Below, one piece after another: positions 11,105 to 23,578 of a stretch of DNA of 64,000 bases. The notes below the pieces were generated by a model. The model saw nothing but the letters and a program-made list of their open reading frames with translations, did not search any database and was not told the origin of the DNA. The stretch is from Styela clava (lineage: Eukaryota > Chordata > Ascidiacea > Stolidobranchia > Styelidae): the NCBI RefSeq assembly GCF_964204865.1, contig NC_135258.1, forward strand, positions 12,639,001-12,703,000, written 5' to 3'. The position numbers and the translations under genes were made by a program. Every line of letters starts with the position of its first letter. The stretch's first letter is position 1.

Positions 11105-13777
11105 TTCCAGACCGCCGTCAGACTAACCTATCAATGTGTCAACTAACCAAACTAAAAAGACATCGATTAAAGTTTGATTGAATATGATAGTCAATCCCAA
11201 TTGCATTCGATTTTACTCTGATCAAAAGAAACGAGATGATAACATATCAATTCCAGGATTTAGCGCTTTCTAAAGACTTTTCTTCACAACCGCCACGTCG
11301 CGGAATAGGTTTAACTGCAAAAGTTGTGGGAGGCCTTTGCATATGATTTCGACGTAACCCCTGTGTGTTACATCTCGCGATCATTCACAAAGCGTTTTTG
11401 TGAGATAACGAGAACTCAGTCCGTTATATATGCGTTCAAAAGACTATGCAAACAATTCTGACCTAATTATATTGCGTGAAATTACTTTCGGCGCAATTGT
11501 TTGAGTTTATCCGTCGACTATGTGCGAAAACAACAAAAACCCTGCGGGTTTCCTACTTCGCGCCTAAGAATAGAAAGATCCAGAATTTTTAGGCGTCCGT
11601 CTTTTTTTTTTTTTTTTTAACTTTTATGGCGTCCGTCTGCTGATCAATTACTTTGCGAGTGAGAAAGATCCAGAAAGTCTGGAGCGGCAGTCATTTCACG
11701 CTTCACACATGGCTGCACCATGGGCAACACGTGTCCTAACGAAATTGAAGAAGCTGTTTTTCGGTTGAGTGAACGTATATGTGAATAACTGAAGTGAAAC
11801 AGGTTGGAAAAAGAATTCAGAACTGTTTAAATTGTTATATATTTGTACAAAAACAGTGACGCATTCACAAAGCGATATAACACATGAAAACTGTATACTA
11901 GACTATATTCAATTTGGCATAATTTAGTCCTTGTTGCTGCATCGAGATGATTTTCATTACAAAACTAATGGTGTAGCGAGGCGTTATGGTATTTGATCCT
12001 GTATCCCTGCTAAAGTAGCCTACAGCATGCATACAATGTAACGAGGCTACCTGTATCACACAATTTTGATCTGAAATTTAGACAATGACAGAATGAGTTG
12101 ACATACAGACATAGGTGATACTATAATACACTCACAGACTTAATCTGTTTTGAAAACAATAATAAACACAATCTGACAATGCAACTCCTGAATAATGGTA
12201 CTAATGCAATACCATTTTGAATTAGTCATTTTTTTGAATTAGTCATTGTATTGAATGAAATTAAATATCACTTTAAAAGCACACAACCTATTTCAGCATT
12301 TACAGATTTCAGGATTTCAAAACATTTTAATGTTAAATTGAACATAACTTGAAATCTGATTTCAGCGTTTGTACAAAAACAATAATATGCACAATGCAGC
12401 ACCTGAATAATGTAACTAATGTAATACCATTTTCAATTTGTCATCTTTCTGAATTCTAGTCATTGTCTTGAATGAAATTAAATATCGCTACAGCACTAGC
12501 GAGTAGCAAATCATAATTTGATATTCAATTCTTGCTACTACAGTACTAAAGTATATTTAGTACAGCGTATTTTTAGTACTTGGTAGACAAGGCTGTCGCA
12601 GGTTAAAACCTTGAGTTCAAATCCCATGCCCATCATCTTACCCTGTGTGTATTAAATTAGGTGTGCAATGCCGAATCGGACAAATTCCTAAAACTCAAAT
12701 TGAGTTGACATGATATATTTTGGGAACACGCAACCCATTTGAAGACATTTTAATGTGAAAATACTCTCCTCTTTATAACTTGAAATAAAGGCTTTCATAA
12801 TATTGAATCGAAATACTGAAAAAGGTAACTCGAAACTAAGTAAGTAAATATTTCATTCATTCAGGTATTGCTGTATTGAGAGAAAGTTTGTATGCGCTCT
12901 GTTATTAAGGCTCAGAACAAGTTTATTTTATTGCTGTATGAGGTATTGTTTTTCACCAAAGCACTTTATTAAGAGTAGTGTTCTACTTTAATAATATCTG
13001 AATATTGAAAGATTTTATCAACAGATTTTACAACCACCATCTTACCCAGGGGGTATTCTATAAAATAGTTGTGCAATGTTGAACCACATAGATTCTGGTC
13101 TTTCCAAAATAGAATAGCTACTTCCATATCAGTGGCTTGTTCAGAGCCTTGTTTGTGGCAAGAGGCGTATAGAAACATTGTATAAAAAAATTATAGTTTT
13201 TACAGCTTGCTCTGCCTACTTTATTACTGAGCAACCTTCTACATAATCAGGTGAATTCAGGGGTCTAGTATTGTTTCATACCAATTTTTGCTTATGTCAA
13301 TCCTAACCCCCACCTGACGTCATCCAAAAATTACGTCACTATGACATCACAGTGACGGGATAAGGCCTTACGAACTATCATCCGAGGCGATCACCCGAAA
13401 TCGAACAAGCTATCTTTCTCGTTGCAACGATCCCAATATGATAAAGGTAGCTGCCGTTAGTGAGTTCTTTATCATCGGCACAGATGCCATTTCTGGCGAT
13501 TGTAGGTATACTTTGGCAAGCTCTATGACATAAATTTTGAAATGTGTAGTCAGGTTAGGATTGACATGAGCAAAAGTCGTTATGCTATGCCCACTAGAAG
13601 GACGGTACTTGAGGTACAAAACTACACGAGACCCAACTTCAGATGGTACTCATTACAACAACATTATAAATGTCCTTATTTGTAGATATCAAAAACTGTT
13701 CGCTAATCGCTCAACACAGTTCCCTTATGTAATTTTAGAATTCTAGTTTAATCCAATTTATGTAAGTTTAACTCAAA
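11105..13777. other. intergenic region between serpin and SLC33A1
   Basis: The two genes diverge, so both promoters should be here; I see no unambiguous TATA element. Contents are a poly(T) run near 11601-11619, a diverged direct duplication (separate entry), and two copies of a short motif (CATCTTACCC followed by TGTGCAATG) near 12632 and 13040. No gene is seen. Confidence 0.45.
12139..12486. repeat. diverged direct duplication
   Basis: 12139-12277 and 12367-12486 share a series of matching blocks: ACAATAATA, CCTGAATAATG, GTAATACCATTTT/GCAATACCATTTT and GAATGAAATTAAATATC. Identity is clearly below that of recent duplicates. It is non-coding. Confidence 0.55.
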
Positions 13778-16700
13778 ATGTCCTCAAGGCAACGTACTGG
13801 TGGGAGCAACATGTCACCAGGTAACCATGTGCAGTTGCAGTATGAATATAATACTGATGATGATACAGTAACATATGAAGACAAGAAACCACCTTATAAC
13901 AGTAGAGGATGGTGGTATGAAGACAGATCCAGTGTTTTACTCCTCCTTTTCCTATATGTACTTCAAGGTCTTCCACTTGGACTTGCTGGCAGCATTCCAA
14001 TGATATTAGCGGTAGGAAGAAATAATTTTATTTTGTTCAACTCTGTATGGAAATAGTCAACAATCATTTAGTTGCACTTGTATTATCACCAATATTTGTA
14101 TCAGAATCTGCCATATATTTGAGGCTATAGATCTAACATGGGCAAGCTACGGCCTGCGGGCCAAATCTGGCCCTGTCGCTAATTCAATCGGGCCCGCCTG
14201 GTGCTGCCACACAACCAAACTTTGATGTTTTAACTGAAAAATAACTCAAGGAATTTGTTGAGATTGTGATTAAATTTTGTTTTGGCATGTAGCTCATTGT
14301 TTTGTACATTTGCTTTTGTAACACTGTAAATATTGTTCATAAACGTAACTGATTGCGTCACAATTTTATGGCACCTGGTCCAAAAACGTTGCCCTTGTTG
14401 ATTAAACCGGACACTGTTCAAGTCTTCTAAAAATGTATTTTTATTTTCAGGGTAAAAACGTTGACTATCATCAGCAAGCATTATTCAGCTTTGTGTTTTG
14501 GCCATTTAGTATCAAATTGTTGTGGGCGCCAATCGTCGATGGAGCCTATGTTAGAAGATTTGGAAGAAGAAAAACTTGGCTTGTTCCAACACAATATGCA
14601 ATTGGGATTGTTATGTATATTCTATCTTTAAACATGGACAAAGTTTTAGAAACTAAAAATCCAAATATTTGGGCCTTGACAATTTCATTCTTCATTTTAA
14701 ATTTTTGTGCTGCAACACAAGATATTGCGGTTGATGGATGGGCCCTAACAATGCTGTCTAAAAAGAATGTTGGACTTGCGTCAACTTGTAACTCCGTGGG
14801 CCAGGTAATGCAAATTGCTCACTTGTATATACATATTTTATAATGAGTATTTAATTTATGTATGACGGTATGTTCCCCAGTTTTTCGTTTTGTTTCCAAA
14901 TTTAGGAGGTGGTTAATATTTTGCTACTCATAATAATGTGTTATGTGTTTTACTGACGATTGTTACTCAAGTGTTGTGTCACACCTCAGAATTGGGTGAC
15001 CAGGGGGAAGGGTGTAAGGAAACCACTTGTATTGTTTGTCTTTGCTAGAGATGATAATAAACTTCAAATTGACCCATTTTTGTTTTGCTACTTGGGCATT
15101 TTTCATTAAATTTATTGTGATTTTGGGTTCTAATTTCCTTATTCTTCTATTCATTTTATTATGTGTCTTCGGCATGTAAATACCGAGCAGTGTTAACAAA
15201 GGACATACTATCTATCCATGGATGAAAATGTACATGATTTAGCAACAGAATCCTACAGACAAATCTGTGTGGTGTCATTTTTTTTTTCAAAGCGACAGGC
15301 CCAGGGACATTTTCAAGTACAACAATAACAACATTTATCAAAATGATATAAATTATTATTAGCCAATGCTTTTACTATTTATTATATCGGTATTTCAGTT
15401 ATATCATTTTTTTTGCTTGTTTAGACTGCTGGATATTTTTTGGGATATGTTGTATACATGGCTTTGGAATCAAAAGATTTTTGCAACAAGTTTTTAAGAA
15501 GTGTACCAGAAGAAACTGGAATTATAACTTTATCAGGTGATGAATCTTGTCCATTCTATGATTTTTTCAGGATATATTTGTTCCATATTTTATCAGGAAG
15601 ATGAAAATCAATATTGTGTACTGGTCACATTATGCCAAAGTATGGTTTCTTTGAAAAAATGGGAAGTATGCTTGGACAATGAGATGCTGAGTTATTATTT
15701 AGTTGGTTTCTAGCCTGGATTATATGTGCAAAGCAAAGTGTATTTATTCATCTATCCTTGTGTTGGAATGGATTGCAAAAAATGGGACCCCAATTTTCAA
15801 ATCTATTATGCTTTCTTTCTTATAGGTTTTATGTGTTTCTGGGCGATAGTTTTTATCTTTTCTACAACATTTGTGATGATTTTTAAAAATGAAAAATCAG
15901 AAGAAGAAAAGTCTTTACATCATGATGAAGATCATACAGAACATACTGGTGTTATAGATACATACAAACTACTTTGGAAAATTGCTTGGCTTCCTGCTGT
16001 CTTCCAATATGTCATCATTCTTTTAACATGCAAGGTTAGTATTTGTTAGTTTAGTTGTATTTTTATGCCTAAAATTGAGCCTAGGCAGGATTTAACAAGT
16101 TCTACTAAGTTAGACACATTGGAGAGTTTCCTTCTTTTTAAAGGGTATTCGTAGTGTGTATGCTAGCTTTTTTCCTGTGATGTTGCTTTGAATTATTTCC
16201 CCCATATGTCAACCTGTATCCATCAAAGTTATCAATAAACTGTTGACTTCAGAAGACTTTCAACTTTGCTTAATGCTAAGTCTAATTGATGACAGTCTTT
16301 TTTACTTGAAAAAGTATTTTGTCAGTCAAAGTTCGACTAAATTTCATGTACATCTTATATTTTATTTGTTTCAACTCTCATATTTAAAGTGAATAAATAT
16401 TTTTGAAGAAGAATGCGGACATCACAAAGTTTTCATAAATTATTATTTATAGATATATGTTAATTTATTATGAATAAATTATGAATTATTATAACAAATT
16501 ATTCTTCCATTCCATACATTGTGGATCAAATACAACAGGAAAAAATTGTCCTCCCATTTGTTTTCCTTTCGCTATTTTATACGTTCCCAATAGTGCTAAT
16601 TCATTAGTATTTGACTTCACCCCATCTGCAAAGTAGTTCAATACTGCTGCTCTTCTCGGCAAATCAGATCTGCACGAATGAAGAAATTGTAATGCAGTAA

Positions 16701-19700
16701 GAAATTGTAATGCAGTATGTAAAATATCTATCAATAATGAAGAAAGTGACCACACAGAAGTTTTTATCTTGTAATTCACATATATGCCAACTTTTTTTCT
16801 CTTCTCCCTTTTACAATAAACTCAATTTCTCTATTTACAAAAATGGGGTGCAATTGCCTTATGGATACTGGTGTTGCCTTTCTCAAATGAAGGACATAGC
16901 CATAATAAGGAATTTGTATTCCTGACATATTTTGCGCGAGTATATTAATGTTTCCTAATTTAATTTTTTGAAAAAGGTCATTCCTATTCACTAATATCCT
17001 CTGATTGAAATTGTATCTATTGTTTCATCTTAACCTGATATTTCAAATCTACCTAATACTATAAATTCAAAAAATATATCTCACTTGTATCGATTCTAAT
17101 GTACTGATTTGGATTTCAGTTTACATGTTGTGTTTGATTTTCGAATGCATTTCGTTACCAGTATAAAGCCTTAAATATTCGATTAAAATTCATAATAGTT
17201 CCAACTTCCAATACCTGTTTTGATATGATCCATGGACTGCCAATGGATGATGAAAACTAGCTTCACCTTTCTTCATAAGACATGGCTGTGGTTGGAATGC
17301 TTCTTTTTCCTCATCTGTTAGTATTGTCTTAATTGTAAATGATTGAGGTGTTATTTGCAGGCCATGGGCTAGAATTCAGTTTGTGGACCATTGCACTTGA
17401 TAACAATAAAAATATCAGAGTTGACAATTTCTGCGGTGCCAGATACATGTAAAACTCACAAACTCTATGTCAATCTGATTCAAGTTTAATATAAGACTCA
17501 TTCAATGTAGAGTTATAAATATATTTAATGGTTCATATCTGTCGAATTCACAACAAACACAATTTATCTTTATGTTGGCAACAACATTTCATGCGTCCAG
17601 TTTGCTGTAAGATTCGATTAGTTGAACTGTAATACCTGTATGGATTCCATGTCACCGAAGTTGAAATCTGTCACTGGGAGGGGTTTTCCATCTCTTGTCC
17701 AATTGTGTGAACCTGGAACATACTGGATGCAACCATTCTCCAATGTTTGGTCTTCCAAGGCAATGTGAACCTATAACAGTTTCAACATTTTACTCATGCT
17801 CGTGTTTGTTGGAAGACAAGTTGTTTGTTGGAACTAGAAGAATCAAGATTGTCCTCATTTACACGTATTACCCAACTTCGGTGGTCATATTGACCTACCG
17901 TCATATGCCGCATTGGCTGTGTTTTTGTCCAGTAACTGTAATCCTGATGCCATGCCACAACTCCTCCATACTTTGCAGGCTTTGCAAACAGTTGATCGTG
18001 CCAAAATCTAACTTTGCAAAACTCTTCATCAATATTTGAAAGCAATTGTGCTGTGGGTACCTGATTGAATAGGCATTTATTAAGAAGTGGTGGTTTCATT
18101 ATTAACTGTTATTGCGACATAATTTACTGTTGAGAAGCTGGGCCATTTTCAAGAACTCTATTAGAAGATTAGGTAACGAATGGTATCTTGAAGAATAACA
18201 TGCTGAGCAGTGAGAAGCATTTTATTTCCTCTGTGAGATAGGATTTCGAAGAATATGCGGAGGTATTAGTGTTTGCAGAGAATGTCGGATGATGATAACA
18301 AAGAGATGGTGTTAGTGGGATTGGCACTGTGAATTACAGACAATTCTTGATATTCGTTTGGAGCCCAAAGACAATCTTATAACATCTGACAAATTAACAA
18401 CTAATCAGCTAGTTTAGATTTGAACACAATTGGCAGAATAGTGATAGCATCAAGTGAGCAAGCTAGATTAAAATGATAATGTGTTCAGCACTCGTTGCTT
18501 CATAGATACCACTGCATAAATTCTACAGTTTTTCAACATTCCTAGTTCCTACTTTAGATGACAGTCATTAGTTTTCATTTCATTCATGTTTGGACCAATG
18601 TAGGTCCTCGTTGCTTCATAGATACCACTGCATAAATTCTACAGTTTTTCAACATTCCTAGTTCCTACTTTAGATGACAGTCATTAGTTTTCATTTCATT
18701 CATGTTTGGACCAATGTAGGTATGACATAATAAAAAGAAAAAAAGGTTCACAAATTCATTGCTATGAATAGTAACCTAATCCAACATCTAGGAGCTGTTT
18801 AGAAAAAAACTAGTGCAACTTCAGTAGAGAAGGAGTAAAATTTTGTTCAATTGAATATGAGGAAGCATTTGGTATATGCATCTGTTGTTCTTTTCACAGC
18901 TTGAATCGATCCCCTAAAAGTTTCTATACTGAGAAAGAAGTGTATAGCCAAAGCCAAGACAATATTTATGCTAGTTATACTTACTGTCACTGCTGGACAG
19001 AACACAAGATCATGGAAATATTGAGACACTCTCCAATGACCTAATGCGTGCATCAGTACATTGTTTGGATCTTTAGATTGATTGCTGTGATATTCATAAA
19101 ATAATGCTCTCTCCGCACTATCTTCTTCAAGTTTCTGTATCAAAATAGTGGTAAATCATGATAGCATTGAATTCAGTGTCAGTAGTCAGCTGAAGCTTTT
19201 TTAAAGTGAAAACTTCACGGAATCCTAAATGGTGATGTAAAGTGTAAACTATGATTTTTCAGACTGTTATGAAATTCCCTCTAATGACTCACCATAACTT
19301 TCTGGTATTCTTCCAGGAGTTTATCACATTGTGTTTCATTGAGAACTTTTATATTTGCTATATACCCATTCCTATAATGAAAGGAATAGATAAGAGCTTA
19401 CTTAAGGCAGCATATGGACTTGAGGTTGAAGAAACTAAATTGTCAAGATTTACCATCCATCCATCATTTTCAATTAATTAAGATATCTTGTTGTCGTTCC
19501 TGGTGTTTTTAAATACAGCATTCAATCAAAAATCTGTTGTGGTTGAGAATTATTTATTGACAGGTAGCATCTTAACCCTTACTGTGCGGTAGGTACGTAA
19601 ACGTACCCAGGTACGTAAACGTACTAGATTGTGGCGGGTACGTTAATGTACTCCACCGTTTCATTTGGCATTCGGTTGCAAACTGTTGGTCTAGTTTTTC

Positions 19701-22700
19701 CGGGTTTTAGTCTATTGGTAAGAAGTCTTCTTCAAGATTAACATAAGAGACGCTAATTTTTTGCCTTTCTGTTCCATTTTATTAAAGTTTGCAGCATTTT
19801 CTCAAAGTTTGTGTTGAACATATAGGTGGGTCAAAGCATGGGAGTGCACTGTAAGGCTGTATGATTTCTGGTCATAGTTAGCTTCATGGTTGAGTAGGTG
19901 ACTCTCTGACATCTTCATGTGGCAATAAAAACGTATTATAAGCGTCTCAGAAGCAATTGGAAACGTTACAAAAGTTTTGAAATTTATGCAAATTTTGGTG
20001 TTTTTTGGGTGGTAATACAATCCATCTACCAGAGTATTTTGAGTTTTTTACATCAACATTATGCTATTGTTTGCCAATAACGAAGCGGTAACAATAAAGG
20101 TTTCGGCGGATATTTCTATTTTTCATCACAGTTTGAAGTTTCAACTCCCAAGAAAAAAAATTGCCTTTTCTCTATCCGATTTGTGACTCAGACCACCACT
20201 TTTGAAAAAACTTTTTTTTAATCGCTAATTGCAAGCTCTTTAAATAAGCTATCCAACAAGCCGTCAGTGGGCAGCAGAGGATCATTAGGTTTCGTTAATC
20301 GATCGATTAGTTGTGGGTGTACAAATGCATAAAATCGGCGTAGCAAATACGATTATTTAATAAAAAATAGAAACCGCATGGAAAGGGTTAATTGAAAAGG
20401 TATTAATTGTAATTATCCTTCATACACAACTTTAGATTCCAGATCCCTACATGCCAAATGGATTGCAAATGGTAGTTCTAAGGTTTGAGGCGAATATGGA
20501 TGAGTACAATTTTATCATTTGTTATGGTAATCGGAACAAAAAACAAATAGAGATTTCAAAATAGAATGAGTTTCGGTTTTGAAGAATGATCTTACCTATG
20601 GAATTCTGCAATCTGTTCCTTATTGAACATGGATCTTTTCCATTCTTCAATATTTGATGGCTTCTTACCCAGTCCACCTGAATCACTGTGAACTGTGCTC
20701 CAATCTGGGATACCAAACTTCCCAGTTAATGGTGCTTTGTTTTGAATCAAACTCTGCAAGGCAAAAATACCTTGTTAACTTTACCAGTTCTGTACGCTTC
20801 AACACAAATAAAATAATATATGACTGGTAACATATTCCTTATATTAGTTGCTAAATTCTCAGACTTGAATTTCCTAATAAACCTATTTTTAAACAAAATT
20901 ACCTCTTCACTGTACTGTTCCATTATCTCCTAGCAAGATTTGCTGGTATAAGTTTTAATTTATGATACTCTGCTTGTTTGTCATGATTGCTTTAAGCAAA
21001 TACACTCATAGGCAGTGAATTCATGGTAGAACTTGTCTGCGCCAGTATATATTTGTTCATGATAATATAGCTTTGTTGATGCATTATATTGTTTGCTTGA
21101 ACCTTATTTTGTCATACTAAGTTTAAAAATTACCATTCTTGAGTTTGTTATGTGTATGACAAATTTTGGATTGCAATTTTTTATGTTAAAATTTAGTAAT
21201 CAGAAAACCCAATGATTTAATATTGCCCTCTTGTCCCATTCTTAATAATTGATTCATTCTGGTAGCCTCCCGTTTTGATTTTGCTTGCTGCTTCTATTTT
21301 TCTTCTTTCATAATGTTTTAAAGTTTAAACATGTAATATAACAGTTTTTGTATTAAATGCATCAACTAATTATGCTTATTTTCACTCGTTGACACAAATT
21401 CGAATTCCGCCTATTAGGAAGAAGTTAGTATAATTGTTACATATTTACAGATTGGATATGCATCAGAAGCTGCAGTAGGATTGAAGTTGATTGCTGCAGG
21501 TGTACATAAAGAAAGTTTGGCACTTCTTGCAATACCAATGACACCCTTACAAATATTGCTACCTCTGCTCATCGCAAAATACACAGCTGGACCAAAACCT
21601 TTAGATTTATTCATAAAAGCTATTCCATTTAGGTATGTTATTATCAATTTTGTTAGCTAGACATACATCTTATACCTTGAAACTACCATAACCAGCTTTG
21701 GTTCCCCGGGACTTACCTTCCCAGTGAAACTGTGTAACTATCATTTTCTTACAATTTGTCTTCAATTGATTTATTTTTACTGTTTGGAAAAATAAGCATG
21801 ATAGACACAAAAATGATATTATTGATTGAAGATTTACCAATTTACGTACATTTATATTTCAGATTATTGTTTACTGTGTTTTTCGCTGTTATTGTATATT
21901 GGACTCCGTATTTAAAAAAAGAAGATGGAACCTATTCATACACATATTTCACTTTTATTTTACTTATATATGCAGCTCATCAGGTACGCCTATTTGATTC
22001 TTTATTGTCCGATGTTTGCTAAATCATTATTAGAGGCATATAACAATTAATGTACTCTGTTACATGTTTTTTTGTTCAATTTTGATTGATTAGTTTGCAA
22101 AAGTGCTTGGATAACTTGGTGCCCCAAATTAGCCAGCTTATGCTAAAGCAAAAGTGTGATAGAATTTGTGCCGTGTCTCTGGCAGTAGAAGTTGGATGCA
22201 ATGGATTACTATTTTAAGTTGAAGATCACTTCAAGTTTTATTTGATAGATGATGTTTATGTATAGGTATTAGTGTATAACTTTTTTTCCATGTTTGTATA
22301 TTACAGCTATTTGTTCTCGGATCGTTATTCAATAACTATGTAGTAATTTCCAAGTACTGGTAATTTAAATAAATTTTTTTTCCTGCAGATCGCATTGTAT
22401 AGTATGTTTGTTTCTACTATGTCCTTCAATGCAAAAATCAGTGATCCAAAAATTGGAGGAACATACATGACATTATTGAATACAGTCTCAAATCTAGGAG
22501 GTAAGAATACATTGTCATGTCTTTAACATAGCAAATAGATGGTTTATCGAATAATTGTAAAATTAATGTGATGTGACTGAATATTGATATTTTTCACAAT
22601 TGAGTCTATTAAATTATAATGGTTGTGCATTTCTAAATTGGAAATCATCAGTGTAGGTTCTGCTGAAGGGTCTGGATATGGCTTGAGAATAAGTTTCCAT

Positions 22701-23578
22701 TTAACCTTGATGAATGGAGATTGTTGTTATAGGATTTTGTAAGTCTAGCAATGCACATGCACATTCCTACCTGTGAAATCAAATCAACAATATTTGAGCA
22801 TGATAATTGACAGTCATCTCACTAATTGACAGCCAGCCAGGGTAAAGTGAACAACTATGTGTTTTATGTTTTCAAAAGTTTGCGCTTTTTTTTTATCACA
22901 CAAGTAATATTAAGGAACTTAATGTAATCAGAATAGCAAGTATCTTTTGAATATTATCAGGTAACTGGCCTTCTACCACTGCTCTCTGGTTTGTTGATAA
23001 TCTTACATGGAATTACTGTGAAGGTGGAACATCAAATATAGAATTTTGTACTACAGCCACTAAAGAGGTTCGTACATGGCACTAAGTGATTGCCTCAACT
23101 AAAGTTAACTATTGGTGTTATACTTATTTATGTTGTGGTTATAGTTCTGCTTGTTTGGTATTATTATACCTGTCTTTGCGAATCAATATTAAAATTAACT
23201 GTTGCCATATAATTTTATATATTGTTTAGGGGACGGACTGACAAATTGGAAATACTTTCCATTTTCATACTAAATAAATCAATGGTTGTGCTTAGTAAAT
23301 AATATATAAATATTTGGACTGTAGTTCTTTGAAATGTAACACGATCCTATTTCACTTCGGAGTAGTGTCTATTGCTTTGCTTTCCATAGATAATCAGTAT
23401 TTCTTATTTTTTTAAGCAATGTGAGTCACTTGGTGGAAGCTGCATCACTCACATCGATGGTTATTATATTGAAGCTTTTATATGTTTGATACTTGGATTG
23501 ATATGGTTGTGGTGGAAGCGTAATTCAGTTGAAAAACTACAGCATTTGTCTTCTGTTCATTGGAAATGTCCACCTTAA
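13778..23578 (+). CDS. SLC33A1: acetyl-coenzyme A transporter 1 (SLC33A1)
   Basis: Imports cytosolic acetyl-CoA into the ER lumen for protein and ganglioside acetylation. Nine exons: 13778-14011, 14451-14804, 15425-15536, 15826-16034, 21451-21632, 21863-21983, 22389-22500, 22961-23067, 23417-23578. All junctions are GT-AG and the phases join to 530 residues (human 549). Recognisable blocks are [88 protein letters not shown] and [16 protein letters not shown]. It has the expected multi-pass hydrophobic pattern and a His/Glu-rich loop in exon 4 ([10 protein letters not shown]). Intron 4 (about 5.4 kb) contains a whole gene on the other strand. AATAAA at 24026 may be the poly(A) signal. Confidence 0.95.
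14130..14215. mobile_element. hAT-like terminal fragment in SLC33A1 intron 1
   Basis: The run CATGGGCAAGCTACGGCC followed by GCGGGCC and GGGCCCGCC is typical of the GC-rich ends of small hAT elements. A second end and a target duplication were not found. Confidence 0.35.
16489..20923 (-). CDS. phytanoyl-CoA dioxygenase (PhyH) family protein, nested in SLC33A1 intron 4
   Basis: An Fe(II)/2-oxoglutarate oxygenase of the PhyH family. Eight exons on the minus strand: 20923-20903, 20753-20596, 19371-19293, 19134-18985, 18060-17899, 17770-17636, 17327-17215, 16669-16489. The phases join to 332 residues with no stop. The iron triad is visible: His174 and Asp176 in AWHQDYSYW and His267 in PLAVHGS, with Arg278 eleven residues later for 2-oxoglutarate. 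These positions and spacings match human PHYH (175, 177, 264, 275). Other family blocks are [15 protein letters not shown] and [10 protein letters not shown]. There is no obvious peroxisomal PTS2 or signal peptide. The substrate is unknown; sequence details look closer to uncharacterised PhyH-domain proteins than to PHYH itself. TTTATT at 16464 is a possible poly(A) signal (minus). Confidence 0.9.
18491..18722. repeat. recent tandem duplication, 116-bp unit, two copies
   Basis: 18491-18606 is repeated at 18607-18722 with essentially no differences that I can see, from CTCGTTGCTTCATAG to CCAATGTAGGT. It lies in the intron between exons 4 and 5 of the nested dioxygenase gene and does not touch the splice sites. 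Confidence 0.9.
19576..20387. mobile_element. piggyBac-like MITE with TTAA target duplication
   Basis: The 812-bp element is flanked by TTAA at 19572-19575 and 20388-20391. The ends are CCCTTACTGTGCGGT on the left and, read inward on the other strand, CCCTTTCCATGCGGT on the right, 11 of 15 matching. CCCTT ends with TTAA are typical of piggyBac relatives. There is no transposase. Near the left end is a short repeat of GTACGTAAACGTAC. It sits in an intron of the nested dioxygenase gene (between its exons 2 and 3). Confidence 0.75.
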
